From NCBI GenBank assembly GCA_017307785.1, contig JAFKGI010000018.1:1-64000 (forward strand): a stretch of 64,000 bases of DNA, in the 5' to 3' direction. The DNA is from Vulcanimicrobiota bacterium (GTDB taxonomy: Bacteria > Vulcanimicrobiota > Xenobia > Xenobiales > JADMJV01). How positions within the stretch are numbered: the stretch's first letter is position 1; each line of letters starts with the position of its first letter. Under the pieces are notes generated by a model. It ran no database searches. It was not told the origin of the DNA and was given only the letters and a program-made list of their open reading frames with translations. Shown in pieces: positions 40,564 to 51,035 of this stretch. A program made the translations under genes and the position numbers.

Positions 40564-41518
40564 CGAGCGCCTGATCCGAGTGAAGTGGATTTTTCTGCTG
40601 CTGCTGCTGGCGGTGCCGTTACGTTTATTTGCCTTGCAGTTTGGTTGGCGTCAGCAGCTCAACACCGACCCCCACAACAGTCGCCTGGCCGAGAAAGTGG
40701 CCCTGCGAGGACGCGTGCTGGACCGCGGCGGACAGCTGCTGGCTTTCTCGCGTGGCAGCCGACGCGTCTATCCTCAGGCCGCTCTGGCCTCGCATTGGAC
40801 GGGATTTTATAGCCTGGACCGAGGAGTGGCCGGAGTCGAGCGCTGGAAGAACGAGCTGCTGCGCGAGCGACGGGAAGAGGACGGCGTGACCTCTCGCCCG
40901 GGCCACGATTTGCGTCTTAGCCTGGAGATGCCGCGTCAGCGCCGATTGGACAGGACCTTCCCCGGGGATCAGGGGGGCGCCCTGCTGGTCGACCTCGACC
41001 GTGGCCAGGTGCTGGCGGCCATCTCCAAGCCCGACTTTCAGCCTTCTCGCGTGGGCGTGGACTGGCGCGGTTGGCAGAATGATCCCAAGGCCCCGCTGCT
41101 CAACCGGCCCTTCCTGGGCCTGTTCCCGGCCGGACCCCTGGCCGATGCCTGGCCCTGGGGCCAACTACCCGCTCGTCCCGTCTCGCTGATGGACTGGAGC
41201 CTGCCTCAGCCGGTGCGGGGTCAGCTATTGATCTCGCCGGCCCAGGTGGCCTACTCGGTGCTGAAAAGCGGCAGTGCCCTGCCCCTCAGCCAGCTCTACA
41301 GCGATCACTTCCTCGGTTGGAGAAAGCCGGCCAGTCTGGCTCCCCTCCAAAAGTGCGCGCAGGGTTGGCAGTGGAGCGGGGTCGGCCGCCTCGACAAGCA
41401 GGTGGTCAGCTGGGCTATCGCCCTGCGCCCTCCTTACCTGGTGGTGCTGGTGGTGGAGAATAGCGACCGCCAGGACATCGCCCTCAAAGCCGCCTGGCAA
41501 TCTCTGCCCACCCCCTGA
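40553..41518 (+). CDS. Degenerate, truncated class B PBP-like protein
   Basis: 321 residues instead of about 480. An N-terminal membrane helix (about 12-28) and pedestal motifs match PbpA-type proteins: GRVLDRGGQLLAFS, RVYPQAALASHWTGFYSL and GGALLVDLDRGQVLAAISKPDF. LLNRPFLGLFPAGPLAD then stands where the family has the SxxK active site, so Ser becomes Pro195 and Lys becomes Asp198. Much of the transpeptidase core, including SxN, is missing. The KTG position reads SGVG (275-278). The C-terminal VVSWAIA and VVLVVENSD strands remain. It probably acts as a non-catalytic activator of the SEDS partner. Not a pseudogene by frame: it is intact and overlaps the SEDS gene. Confidence 0.75.
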   Translation: MNFDERLIRVKWIFLLLLLAVPLRLFALQFGWRQQLNTDPHNSRLAEKVALRGRVLDRGGQLLAFSRGSRRVYPQAALASHWTGFYSLDRGVAGVERWKNELLRERREEDGVTSRPGHDLRLSLEMPRQRRLDRTFPGDQGGALLVDLDRGQVLAAISKPDFQPSRVGVDWRGWQNDPKAPLLNRPFLGLFPAGPLADAWPWGQLPARPVSLMDWSLPQPVRGQLLISPAQVAYSVLKSGSALPLSQLYSDHFLGWRKPASLAPLQKCAQGWQWSGVGRLDKQVVSWAIALRPPYLVVLVVENSDRQDIALKAAWQSLPTP

Positions 41519-41528
41519 GGAGGCGAAC

Positions 41529-42524
41529 CTAGCGGACCGCCTGGATGGCCGTAATCACGGCGGCGTCCACGATGTCCTCGGCTTTGCAGCCGCGGGACAG
41601 GTCGTTGGAGGGGAGTTCCAGGCCCTGCAGGATGGGGCCGACGGCGGTGGCTCCGGCCAGGCGCTCGGTCAGTTTGTAGCCGATGTTGCCGGACTGCAGG
41701 TCGGGGAAGATGAGCACGTTGGCTTTGCCGGCAACCGGAGAGCCGGGCGCCTTTTTCTGTCCGATCGATTCGACCAGGGCGGCGTCCAGTTGCAGTTCGC
41801 CGTCGACCTTGAGGTCGGGGCGGCGGGCGCGCACCGTTTCGGTCGCCTTGATCACCTTTTCGACCAGCGGATGCTGAGCACTGCCTTTGGTGGAGAAGCT
41901 CAACATGGCCAGGCGCGGCTCGACTTCCAGGAAGTTGCGGCAGGTATCGGCGGTGCAGATGGCGATTTCGGCCAGTTGCTCGGCGTTGGGTTCGACCACC
42001 ACCCCGCAGTCAGCGAAGAGCATGGCTCCCGCTTCTCCGAAGTTCTGGTCCTTGAGAACCATGAGGAAGAAGCTCGAGACGGTACGGATTCCAGCGGCCA
42101 GGCCGAGGCATTGCAGAGCGGCTCGCACCGTATGGGCGGTGGTGTTGGTGGCGCCGGCCACGGTGCCGTGCGCCTTACCGCGGCGTACCAGCATGTTGGC
42201 GAAATAAAGCGGATCTTTCATCGCCTTCTCGGCTTCCGCCTCGGTCAAGCCCTTGTGGCGGCGAAGCTTGAAGTACTCCTGGCGGCAGGCTTCGGCTTCC
42301 GGGTCGGTCAGATGATCCATCAACTGACAGCCTTCCAGGCTCACGTTGAGGGCCTCGGCACGTCGTTGCAGATTGTCCGGCTTGCCGACCACCGTCACCT
42401 GAGCCAGGCGCTTCTTGATCAAAGAAGCCGCCGCCACCAGGGTGCGATCATCGCTGCCCTCCGGCAGCACGATGTGCTTGAGTTGTTCCTGCGCGCGAAA
42501 GTAAAGCCGTTCCAAAATTGCCAC
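41529..42524 (-). CDS. pta: Phosphate acetyltransferase
   Basis: 331 residues of the Pta catalytic domain, without the N-terminal DRTGG/AAA extension of long forms. Recognisable stretches are [62 protein letters not shown] and [20 protein letters not shown]. It interconverts acetyl-CoA and acetyl phosphate. The GTG start at 42524 is set by GGAGG 8 nt upstream; the longer frame runs into the divergent NHL gene. No ackA is adjacent. Confidence 0.92.
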   Translation of the reverse strand: MAILERLYFRAQEQLKHIVLPEGSDDRTLVAAASLIKKRLAQVTVVGKPDNLQRRAEALNVSLEGCQLMDHLTDPEAEACRQEYFKLRRHKGLTEAEAEKAMKDPLYFANMLVRRGKAHGTVAGATNTTAHTVRAALQCLGLAAGIRTVSSFFLMVLKDQNFGEAGAMLFADCGVVVEPNAEQLAEIAICTADTCRNFLEVEPRLAMLSFSTKGSAQHPLVEKVIKATETVRARRPDLKVDGELQLDAALVESIGQKKAPGSPVAGKANVLIFPDLQSGNIGYKLTERLAGATAVGPILQGLELPSNDLSRGCKAEDIVDAAVITAIQAVR

Positions 42525-42590
42525 TACAGTGTCCTCCAGGCGTGCGCCCTTCGAAGCAGGGAATGCAATCACCCCCGCAAAGTTTTGAGA

Positions 42591-43724
42591 ATGAAAATGA
42601 GTCAACGTGGACTGCTTTGCGGACTGATCGCCATCGCCGGCTTCTGTGCGATTCCTGAGCTTTACGCTCAACCAGCCCCGGCAGCGGATCAACCGATTGT
42701 GCCCAATCCTACCATTCCCGAGACGGTTTCTCCCTCGCCGTCCAGTTCTCCGAGCGCATCGCCTAGCCCGAGCGCCAGTCCTGCCGACCCCGCGGCTCCT
42801 CCCACCGCCGCGGAAGCCGGGATCTACATCTCGGACAGTGGCAACCATCGCATCATGTATCTCAAAGATATCAAGGGCGAAGGTCGCAAAACCCTGGGGC
42901 GCGCGGGTCACGAGCCCGGCTATTTTCTGCACCCCTGTCAGATCTGGGTAGATCCGAGCGGCAAAATTTTCGTGGCGGACCGAGACAACAATCGGGTCGT
43001 GCGCATGGATCACATCACCGGATTCGGCTGGAAAGAGCTCCACAGCGGCTTCAATCATCCCGAAGGCGTGGCCAGCCGCGGAGACGAGATCTACGTAGCC
43101 GACACCGGCAACAACCAGGTGGTGGTGTATGACGGGGAGCTGAACAAAACTCCGCTGCGCACCTACAAAGATCCGCGCATTGATCACCCGACCAGCCTCT
43201 GGCTCGATCAGAACAAAGACCTTTACGTCACCTGTGGCCAGGACCCCCCGGGAGGGCGAGTGGTCAAGTTGGTGGAGCCGGAAGACAAGACCGGCGCCAA
43301 GTGGGAAGTCTACGAAGGCCAGAACCTCAAGCAGTTGGGGTTCGCGCCCACCCAGATGGTTACGTTCAAGCGCCAGGTCTGGATGGTCGATCCGGCCGCC
43401 AACCGACTGGTGCGAGTGGACAACTTCCAGGGTCGTTCCGCTCGTGAGTGGGGCGGCTACGGAACCGGGCTGGGAAAATTCCGTAACCCGGCCGGACTCG
43501 GTCTTTCCAAAGAAGGCAACCTCTACGTGGCCGATAGCGGCAATGACCGTATTGTCGAAGTCACCGGAAACGATCCCAAGGAATGGCAGACCTATGCCGG
43601 CGGCAGCGGAACCGAAGGCGTTGTCTTGCGCAATCCGACCTCGGTCTTCAGCTGGTGCCCGGTCCCCGCTCCGCCGCCTCCCAAGGACGACGAAGACCCT
43701 AAAAAGAAGAAGAAGCCGAAATAG
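42591..43724 (+). CDS. Exported NHL-repeat beta-propeller protein
   Basis: 377 residues. A signal peptide (to about LYAQP, residue 26) and a Pro/Ser-rich linker (about 30-75) come first. Then about six NHL-like blades follow, with repeats such as [41 protein letters not shown] and [14 protein letters not shown]. The tail is Pro/Lys-rich. Such propellers bind proteins or ligands, or act as lyases; no catalytic site is evident. A second ATG two codons on is an equally good start. A bidirectional terminator follows. Confidence 0.8.
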   Translation: MKMSQRGLLCGLIAIAGFCAIPELYAQPAPAADQPIVPNPTIPETVSPSPSSSPSASPSPSASPADPAAPPTAAEAGIYISDSGNHRIMYLKDIKGEGRKTLGRAGHEPGYFLHPCQIWVDPSGKIFVADRDNNRVVRMDHITGFGWKELHSGFNHPEGVASRGDEIYVADTGNNQVVVYDGELNKTPLRTYKDPRIDHPTSLWLDQNKDLYVTCGQDPPGGRVVKLVEPEDKTGAKWEVYEGQNLKQLGFAPTQMVTFKRQVWMVDPAANRLVRVDNFQGRSAREWGGYGTGLGKFRNPAGLGLSKEGNLYVADSGNDRIVEVTGNDPKEWQTYAGGSGTEGVVLRNPTSVFSWCPVPAPPPPKDDEDPKKKKKPK

Positions 43725-43740
43725 TCCATCCCGAACAAAA

Positions 43741-43772
43741 AAAGGCCGCAGCCAAAGCTGCGGCCTTTTTTT
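43741..43772. terminator. Bidirectional rho-independent terminator
   Basis: GGCCGCAGC-CAAA-GCTGCGGCC has a 9-bp GC stem flanked by an A run (43737-43743) on the left and seven T on the right. It can serve both the NHL gene on the plus strand and the convergent TPR gene on the minus strand. Confidence 0.93.
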
Positions 43773-43787
43773 GTGGCTCCGGGTCTT

Positions 43788-45914
43788 CTACTCGTAGAAG
43801 TCGACGTCGCCGCTGCCCATCCAGCCCTCCTGGGGCTTGGGGGCGGGAGCGGCAGCCGGCGGCGCGCCCACGGGCGGTCCTACCGGGGGGCCAACGGGCG
43901 GTCCGGCCTGAGTCGGAGGTCCGACCGGCGGGCCACTCTCCTCGACGGCGACGGGAATCTGCTCCTGGGGAGGCGGATCCACGATGCCGAGGCGGTCCTT
44001 GAGTTTCTTGATCATGGTGCGCACGGTGGGCGTAGCCAGGTTGAGCGGGTCGAGCACGACAAAGCGCTCATAGAGTTCGAGCGCGGTCTGCGACTCTTGC
44101 TGCTTCTCCGCAATCATACCCAGGCCGCGTACGGCCACCGAGTCCATGAAGTCGTATTTGAGGGCATTGGTGTAGGCATCCCAGGCCGACTCGATGTCGT
44201 TCAGCAGCGTATGGCAGTCGCCCAACAGGCTCCACAGCGACGAGGAGGCCGGAGCGCAGCCGGTCTGGTGAGTGGCCGAGGTGCGAACCTCTTCCGCCAG
44301 GCGCATGCCTTCGTTGCGCCGATTCATCTTGATCAGCAACTTGGCTTTGCGGAAAGTCTGAGCGATCGAATCCGGGTAGGCCTGACAGATTTCCTCCATC
44401 GTGGCCAGCGCTTCTTCGATGGACTTGAGGTTCATCTGGGCGGTCGCCAGGGCTACGGCCAGATTCGAATGCACCTCTTCCGTCGCGTAGGTGCAGCGCA
44501 GGCCCTCACGCCCTGAAACGGCCGCCTGCTCCCAGTTTTCGCGGCGGACCCAGAACTCGGCCACGCCGAGGTGGGTGCGGGCGTCGCGAGGAGCCTGCTT
44601 GATGGATTTGACGTAGTATTCTTCGGCCGTCTTGAGCTCGCCCACGGCTTCATAGATGGGGGCGATCATGCGCAGATTGGACTCGGGGTCGCGCAGATAC
44701 AGCTCGAGTGCGTCCTGGTACTGTCCGGTGCGGAAGTAGAGATCGGCCAGCGTGCGCTCGATGGCGCGGCGTACCGACTTCTTCTCGTTCGGATCGTCGA
44801 TGATCTCCAGGTAGTAGTCGATAGCGTCCTGGCTACGACCCATGCGCACGTAGAGGCGACCCAATTCCCAGAGGGCCTGGGCGTTCTTGCTGTCGGCCGC
44901 CAGGGCGCCCTTCAGGGTCGAGATGGCGTCTTCAAAGTAGCCCGCCTGAATTTGCAGCTGGGCCAGGATGGTCCAGGCGCGCGCATCGGTGCGGTCCATC
45001 TGCAGATGCTCGCGCAGTTCGGCGATAAAGCTCTGGCTGAGTTCATACCAGGGGCGTTGCAGTCCCGACATGCCGTAGGCGCGCAGCAACTCCACCTTCC
45101 ACTGGCGAGAATTGCGATGGTTGCCGTTGGTGGCGATGGCTCGCTCGTAGAAACGACAGGAAGAGTCCAGATCGCGAACGCGGTAGGCCAGGCGGGCGGC
45201 CGATTCCAGCAGCGAGGGGCTGTGGCTCTGGTGGCTGAGGGCCAGGGCCAACATGCGCAGGCCCATCTGCTGCAGCGCGTAGCGACCCTCCAGATTGAGG
45301 CCTTTGCCCAGCATTTCCTCGTAGAACGTGCCGCCCAGCGGGGCTTCATCGTTCTTCTTGAGTTCGATCAGGTGAGCGTAAGAGCTTTCGGCGATCTGCA
45401 GATTGTTGGCGCGAACCGAAGTGGCGGCCAGGCGTCGGATGGTGTCCGGATCGTCGGGTTCGAACTGAGCGACCCAGCGGCGCCACTCCAGAGCCTTGCC
45501 GTAGGCGCCTTCTTCTTCCAGGGCCTCGGCCAGCTTCACTCCAAAAAAAGGACTGTTGCAATCGCGCGCGGCGGCCTGCAGGGCGGAACGCATGGCGGGC
45601 CGGTCGTTCATCTTCTTGAGAATACGGTACTTCTTCTCGTGAAGTTTTTCGAGCTGCTGCTTGTCCGAGTTGCCGGCTTCCAGCTCTTTGTTGACCGCGA
45701 CTAAGGCTTCGTCGAGCTTGTCGTCGTCGATATCGCCGATGATCGGCTTGTAGCCGTCTTTGAGTCCTTGATTGGGTTTTTGCGAACCGGCGTCTTTTTT
45801 GACAAATCCTTTGTTGTCACCACCGGCACCATCGCCACTGCCGCCGCCAGAGCCTGGCGGCTTCTCTTTTTTTACGAAGGCGGGTTTTTGGCCGCCGCCG
45901 AACTTGGGAGTCAT
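43788..45914 (-). CDS. Large TPR-repeat protein
   Basis: 708 residues. A Gly/Lys-rich disordered N-terminus (about 1-55) is followed by a long array of tetratricopeptide helices (about 60-660), e.g. AQALWELGRLYVRMGRSQDAIDYYLEII and DARTHLGVAEFWVRRENWEQAA. A Pro/Gly tail of GPPVGPPVG repeats comes near the end. No signal peptide, so probably a cytoplasmic scaffold. ATG at 45914 has GAGGAGAATGG upstream. It diverges from the ABC transporter genes across a 138-bp gap. Confidence 0.75.
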   Translation of the reverse strand: MTPKFGGGQKPAFVKKEKPPGSGGGSGDGAGGDNKGFVKKDAGSQKPNQGLKDGYKPIIGDIDDDKLDEALVAVNKELEAGNSDKQQLEKLHEKKYRILKKMNDRPAMRSALQAAARDCNSPFFGVKLAEALEEEGAYGKALEWRRWVAQFEPDDPDTIRRLAATSVRANNLQIAESSYAHLIELKKNDEAPLGGTFYEEMLGKGLNLEGRYALQQMGLRMLALALSHQSHSPSLLESAARLAYRVRDLDSSCRFYERAIATNGNHRNSRQWKVELLRAYGMSGLQRPWYELSQSFIAELREHLQMDRTDARAWTILAQLQIQAGYFEDAISTLKGALAADSKNAQALWELGRLYVRMGRSQDAIDYYLEIIDDPNEKKSVRRAIERTLADLYFRTGQYQDALELYLRDPESNLRMIAPIYEAVGELKTAEEYYVKSIKQAPRDARTHLGVAEFWVRRENWEQAAVSGREGLRCTYATEEVHSNLAVALATAQMNLKSIEEALATMEEICQAYPDSIAQTFRKAKLLIKMNRRNEGMRLAEEVRTSATHQTGCAPASSSLWSLLGDCHTLLNDIESAWDAYTNALKYDFMDSVAVRGLGMIAEKQQESQTALELYERFVVLDPLNLATPTVRTMIKKLKDRLGIVDPPPQEQIPVAVEESGPPVGPPTQAGPPVGPPVGPPVGAPPAAAPAPKPQEGWMGSGDVDFYE

Positions 45915-46052
45915 GATCCATTCTCCTCGCAGACGGGGGCCTGCCCGCCTGGATTCACCAACATAAGGTAGAACCTTCTCGCTGACCTCACGCGCTCCTG
46001 CTGGCGGGGCCCCGGGGCAGGGGAGGTGGAACGACACTAGAACCTTACAGAA

Positions 46053-47158
<1,106 letters not shown>

Positions 47159-47162
<4 letters not shown>

Positions 47163-49276
47163 GGCTAGCGAAAGGTCGCTCAGGAGATATCCTGTCGACC
47201 CGCGGCACCGCGGTTTTTGGTGTCGCGCTTTTGCTGCTGACGATGTGGTTGCTCAAACAAGGCTGGTGCGGATGTACCCTGTTCGCACTGGATAGTTGGG
47301 CGCTGATCGGAACGGCGGTATTCCTGCTGGGCAATCGCTCCTTTGGAGTGTTGGCGGAAGAGAAAGAGAAGAAGACGCTCGACTGTCTGCGCTTGACGCA
47401 GCTTTCTCCGAGCGCGCTCTTCTGGTACAAGCTTTCTCCTGAGTTCCGCTCGTTGGCCCGCCTATTGGCGTTCACCGCGCCGGCCGTGCTGCTCAGCAGC
47501 ACCCATACCTCGCAAGGTCTGACGGGCGGTCTGGCCGTTCTGGGCATCGCCGCCCTCAGCGGCGTGATGTCCATCGTCTCCAGCCTCTTCGTTTCGAGTC
47601 TGGCCACCAGCACCTCGCGAGCGGTCGTCCAGGGTTGGACCCTGAAAGCTTGCTGGCTCTTGTTGACTCCTATCTTCGACCTGGTGGTCTCGGCCGTGAC
47701 CGTAACCACCCAGCGTTATCCGGTCTTTGATGCGATCAACCCCTTCGCGGCCGTGTGGCCGCTGGTCGTCCCCGAAGCCGAACTGGGCCTGCGCCAGCAT
47801 CTGCCGCTCGCCTTCACCCTGCTGGGGACGGCCGTGTGCGTCGCCATGTGGATGGTGGCCGCGCGCCGCTACGAGCGCGGGCTGACCGCCGCTCCCACCT
47901 TGACCGACCGCCACGTGCATCGCCTGTATCAGCAGACCCCCGGCTGGGTTCCCAGTTTCCTGGGAGTTCGCGAGAACCCCGTGTTCCTGCGCGAACTGGC
48001 CGCTCAACTGCGCAGCGGCGCCGGCAAATGGCCGGGCTACGCCGTCTTCGTCACTCTGTTTCTGGCTCCGTTCCTCTACTCGCAGAGCTGGAACGTGCGC
48101 CGCTCCAGCGAAATCGAGTTGCGCAACAACGCACCGCTGCGCGCCACCACGCCCGAGCCCGCTCAGGCCGACGAGTTCGGCGTTAACCAGCAGGACTTGG
48201 CTATAACTGGCGCGCCCACGCCCTACGTCAAGCTGCGCAGCTGGAACAATGAGGAACTCCACCTCAAAGGTCACACCAACTGCGCCTGTCTGCGCATGGG
48301 ACTCTATCAGTCGGCTCACGTGCCGTTACCTGCCAGCGAAGTCTTCAAAGTGGTGGTCCACGACCCCATGCAGGAAGCTTCCAGCACTTCTTCCCTGGGC
48401 GACAGCCCGGCTCGCCCGGGTCCGGCTCTGGAGCCGCTCTCTCAAGAGGAAGCTCGCCAGTTCGGCGTCTCCAGCACCGACAGCGAGATCGGCAACACCG
48501 AACTCTCGCCCGACACCCTCAACCAGATTCGCCTGCACTCGATGGGTCAGGGCCTGCTGGGCTGCCTGATTTTGCTCTCGCTCTACCTGAGCGTACGCTG
48601 CTCGGGCTTCCTGGCCAACGCCGTCACCTCCGAGTGCGACCGTCGCAGCTGGACCGACCTGGCGCTGACCGGCATCGAGCCCGGACAGGTGCTGCGCGGC
48701 AAACTGGCGGGCACCTTGATGATGCCCGTCATCCAACTGCTGGTCGCCTCTCCCTCGCTGCTGCTCTTCGTGCTGGCCGGCGCGCTCTCGCCGTTGGGCC
48801 TGTTCGAAATGGTCAGCTACGCCGTCGGCCTGACGGTCACCGCCGGTCTGCTTGGCTTCTGGGCTTCCAGTGCCAGCAAGAGCAGCCACTCCGCTCAGGG
48901 CCTGGCTCTGATGGCGGTGATGGGCTGGCTGATCGGCACCCCGATTCTGGCTAGCATGGATAGCCTGGTGATGTTCCCGCTGGCCGGTGTCGGCCTGCTG
49001 GCGGCCGTGCGCAACAGTCACCGTGGAGTCACTTTCGGTTGGCTGGCTCTGGCCGTCGCCGCCGCCATCAGCCCGATGGGCCTGAGCCCCTGGACCTGTC
49101 TCCCGAATTCCTTGCTCACCAGTTTGGGCCGGGTCTCGGAAGGTCAGGCTCTGGCCGCCTGGGTCAGCGGAATGATTTCGCTGGCCGGTCTGGCCTCGGT
49201 TTGCTACTACAGCACGCTGAGCAACCTGCAGCAGCCCGGTCAGGAGGACGCTCTGCGCGCCGACCGCGTCGCCTGA
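47159..49276 (+). CDS. ABC-2-like transporter permease
   Basis: 705 residues with two sets of membrane helices (about 18-250 and 460-690) around a soluble extracytoplasmic-type region of about 150 residues. The cytoplasmic loop SFGVLAEEKEKKTLDCLRLT carries the EExxxTL coupling-helix pattern typical of ABC-2/NatB permeases, and RSWTDLALTGIEPGQVLRGK repeats it in the second half. It looks like a fused two-copy permease. A strong terminator follows at 49296. Confidence 0.8.
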
Positions 49277-49295
49277 GCCCACTCCCAATTGCTCG

Positions 49296-49323
49296 AAGCC
49301 CGGCCGCAAGGCCGGGCTTTTTT
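49296..49323 (+). terminator. Rho-independent terminator after the ABC exporter
   Basis: AAGCCCGGCC-GCAA-GGCCGGGCTT is a 10-bp perfect stem with a GNRA loop, followed by a run of six T. It lies 20 bp after the permease stop. The remaining 100 bp before the TpsB-like gene shows no clear promoter. Confidence 0.93.
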
Positions 49324-49424
49324 CTTGGCTGGGAATGTTGCGGGATTTGGAAAGCGTCCCGGCCCGGAACTGCCGAAGGACTCGACGGGGCAGGTGTTTT
49401 CCTTTTTCTCGAGTATTCGGCCGA

Positions 49425-51035
49425 ATGCGATTGGCGCGGAATGTTCTAGCGGGCATGTGGCTCGGTTGCTCTCTGAGCGGCTGGGCCCAGGGACCCCTGG
49501 AGCCGGCTCCTCAGAAGCCGGATCTCGTGCAGCAAGAGGAGTCCCCGGTTCCGACCGCTTCCGAGAAAACCATTCTCGTCTCCAAGTTTGTGGTCACCGG
49601 CAACACATTGCTGCCCCCCGAGGAATTGGAGAAAGCCTACCAATCCTACCAGGGACAATCGCTAACCCTGGCTCAATTGCGCGAAGTCGCCCGCAATCTG
49701 ACCGCCGTCTATCAGCGCAATGGCTACTTCCTGGTGCGCGCCTACCTGCCTCAGCAATCCATTCAAGACGGTCAGGTGGAGTTGCGGGTGATCGAGGGCA
49801 AGGTCGGCAAAGTGAACGTGGAGGGCGCCGAGAATTACGATCCGGAATTCATTCGCGAGCGCTTCATGAACAGCTTTGAGGGCGAAACCTTCCGTAACGA
49901 TCGTTTCCAACGGGCCATGTTGCTGATGAACGAGTTGCCCGACCTGCAGGTCCAGGCGGTCATGGCCCCGGGACAGGAAGTCGGCCAAACCGACGTGACC
50001 TTGCGAGTCAAGGACGCCACTCCGGTGCACGGAGGCCTGGACTACAACAACTACGGCACCTCGGCCACCGGCGAGAACCGTATCGGCCTCACTTTCGACG
50101 CCGCCAACATCCTGCAGCAGGCCGACCAGTTGACCCTGCGCGGGGTCCTGGGCTTTCCCTCGCGAGAGAACAGCTATTACCAGATCAATTACCAGACGCC
50201 CCTCAACGATGACGGCACCACCATCAATTTCGGCTACGCCAACGGCGCCTTCGCCGTTTCTCAAGGCCTGGGCGCCATTCTGGACGTGCGCGGCAACGCC
50301 GACATCTACACGGTGGCCGTCAGCCATCCGTTGGAGCGCCAGCTGGAGTTTTCCAGCAACCTGGGTCTGGCCGTTTCCCACAAATTCATTCGCAACAATT
50401 TCTTCGGCGGCCAACAGCCGTTTTCGCGGGACGAATACAACAGCGCTCGCCTGACCTACCAGGCCGACTGGCGTTCCTTGAACGGGCGTACCTTGCTGCA
50501 GGCGGCCTATACTCAGGGTCTGGGCGGCACCCCGGCCAGCGATCCTCTGGTCAGCCGCGCTGGAGCCAGCGGCGGATTTGCCAAGTTTAACGTCGATCTG
50601 GCCCGCATCCAGAACCTCGACACCGGGCTGTATGCCCTATTTCGCGCCAGCGGGCAGTATGCCACCCAGCCGCTTTACGTGGCCGAACAGTTCGCGGTGG
50701 GCGGTCCCGACACGGTCCGCGGCTATCCACAGGCCCAGTTGCTGGGCGACAACGCCTACGTGCTGGGAGCCGAGCTGCGCTGGTCGCCCATCGAGGACGA
50801 CCTGGATCTCTTCCAGGTGACCGCTTTCATCGACCACGGCGGCGTCAGTCTGCGTCGAGCACTACCGGGCGATTTGCCGCTGGGCTCGCATCTGACGGGC
50901 GCCGGCTTCGGTTTTCGCTTTGGCCTGCAACAGCACGCCACCTTGCGCCTGGACCTCGGCTTTCCGATCTCTCCCACGCCCTCGAGCACCGGCCGCAGCC
51001 CCGCACTGTATTGCGGACTTCAGACCCGCTTTTAA
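49425..51035 (+). CDS. TpsB/FhaC-family outer-membrane protein (POTRA + barrel)
   Basis: 536 residues: a signal peptide (about 1-21), then two POTRA domains (ILVSKFVVTGNTLLPPEEL, and the VELRVIEGKVGKVNVEGAENY module). A 16-strand-type beta barrel ends in an aromatic C-terminal residue (CGLQTRF). The VRGYP motif of the conserved barrel loop is present. TpsB proteins secrete large beta-helical TpsA partners. No TpsA lies in the window, so the cargo is unlinked or the protein does another job. It implies an outer membrane. The stop overlaps the convergent caspase gene by 4 bp. Confidence 0.85.
   Translation: MRLARNVLAGMWLGCSLSGWAQGPLEPAPQKPDLVQQEESPVPTASEKTILVSKFVVTGNTLLPPEELEKAYQSYQGQSLTLAQLREVARNLTAVYQRNGYFLVRAYLPQQSIQDGQVELRVIEGKVGKVNVEGAENYDPEFIRERFMNSFEGETFRNDRFQRAMLLMNELPDLQVQAVMAPGQEVGQTDVTLRVKDATPVHGGLDYNNYGTSATGENRIGLTFDAANILQQADQLTLRGVLGFPSRENSYYQINYQTPLNDDGTTINFGYANGAFAVSQGLGAILDVRGNADIYTVAVSHPLERQLEFSSNLGLAVSHKFIRNNFFGGQQPFSRDEYNSARLTYQADWRSLNGRTLLQAAYTQGLGGTPASDPLVSRAGASGGFAKFNVDLARIQNLDTGLYALFRASGQYATQPLYVAEQFAVGGPDTVRGYPQAQLLGDNAYVLGAELRWSPIEDDLDLFQVTAFIDHGGVSLRRALPGDLPLGSHLTGAGFGFRFGLQQHATLRLDLGFPISPTPSSTGRSPALYCGLQTRF

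Noticed and set aside
40553..41518. Pseudogene of a full-length PBP
   Set aside because: No internal stop or obvious frameshift; the frame is intact, overlaps the partner gene and retains both N- and C-terminal family blocks.
41274..42590. Long plus-strand extension of the NHL gene
   Set aside because: It lies antisense to pta and within the PBP-like gene; the signal peptide at 42591 marks the real start.
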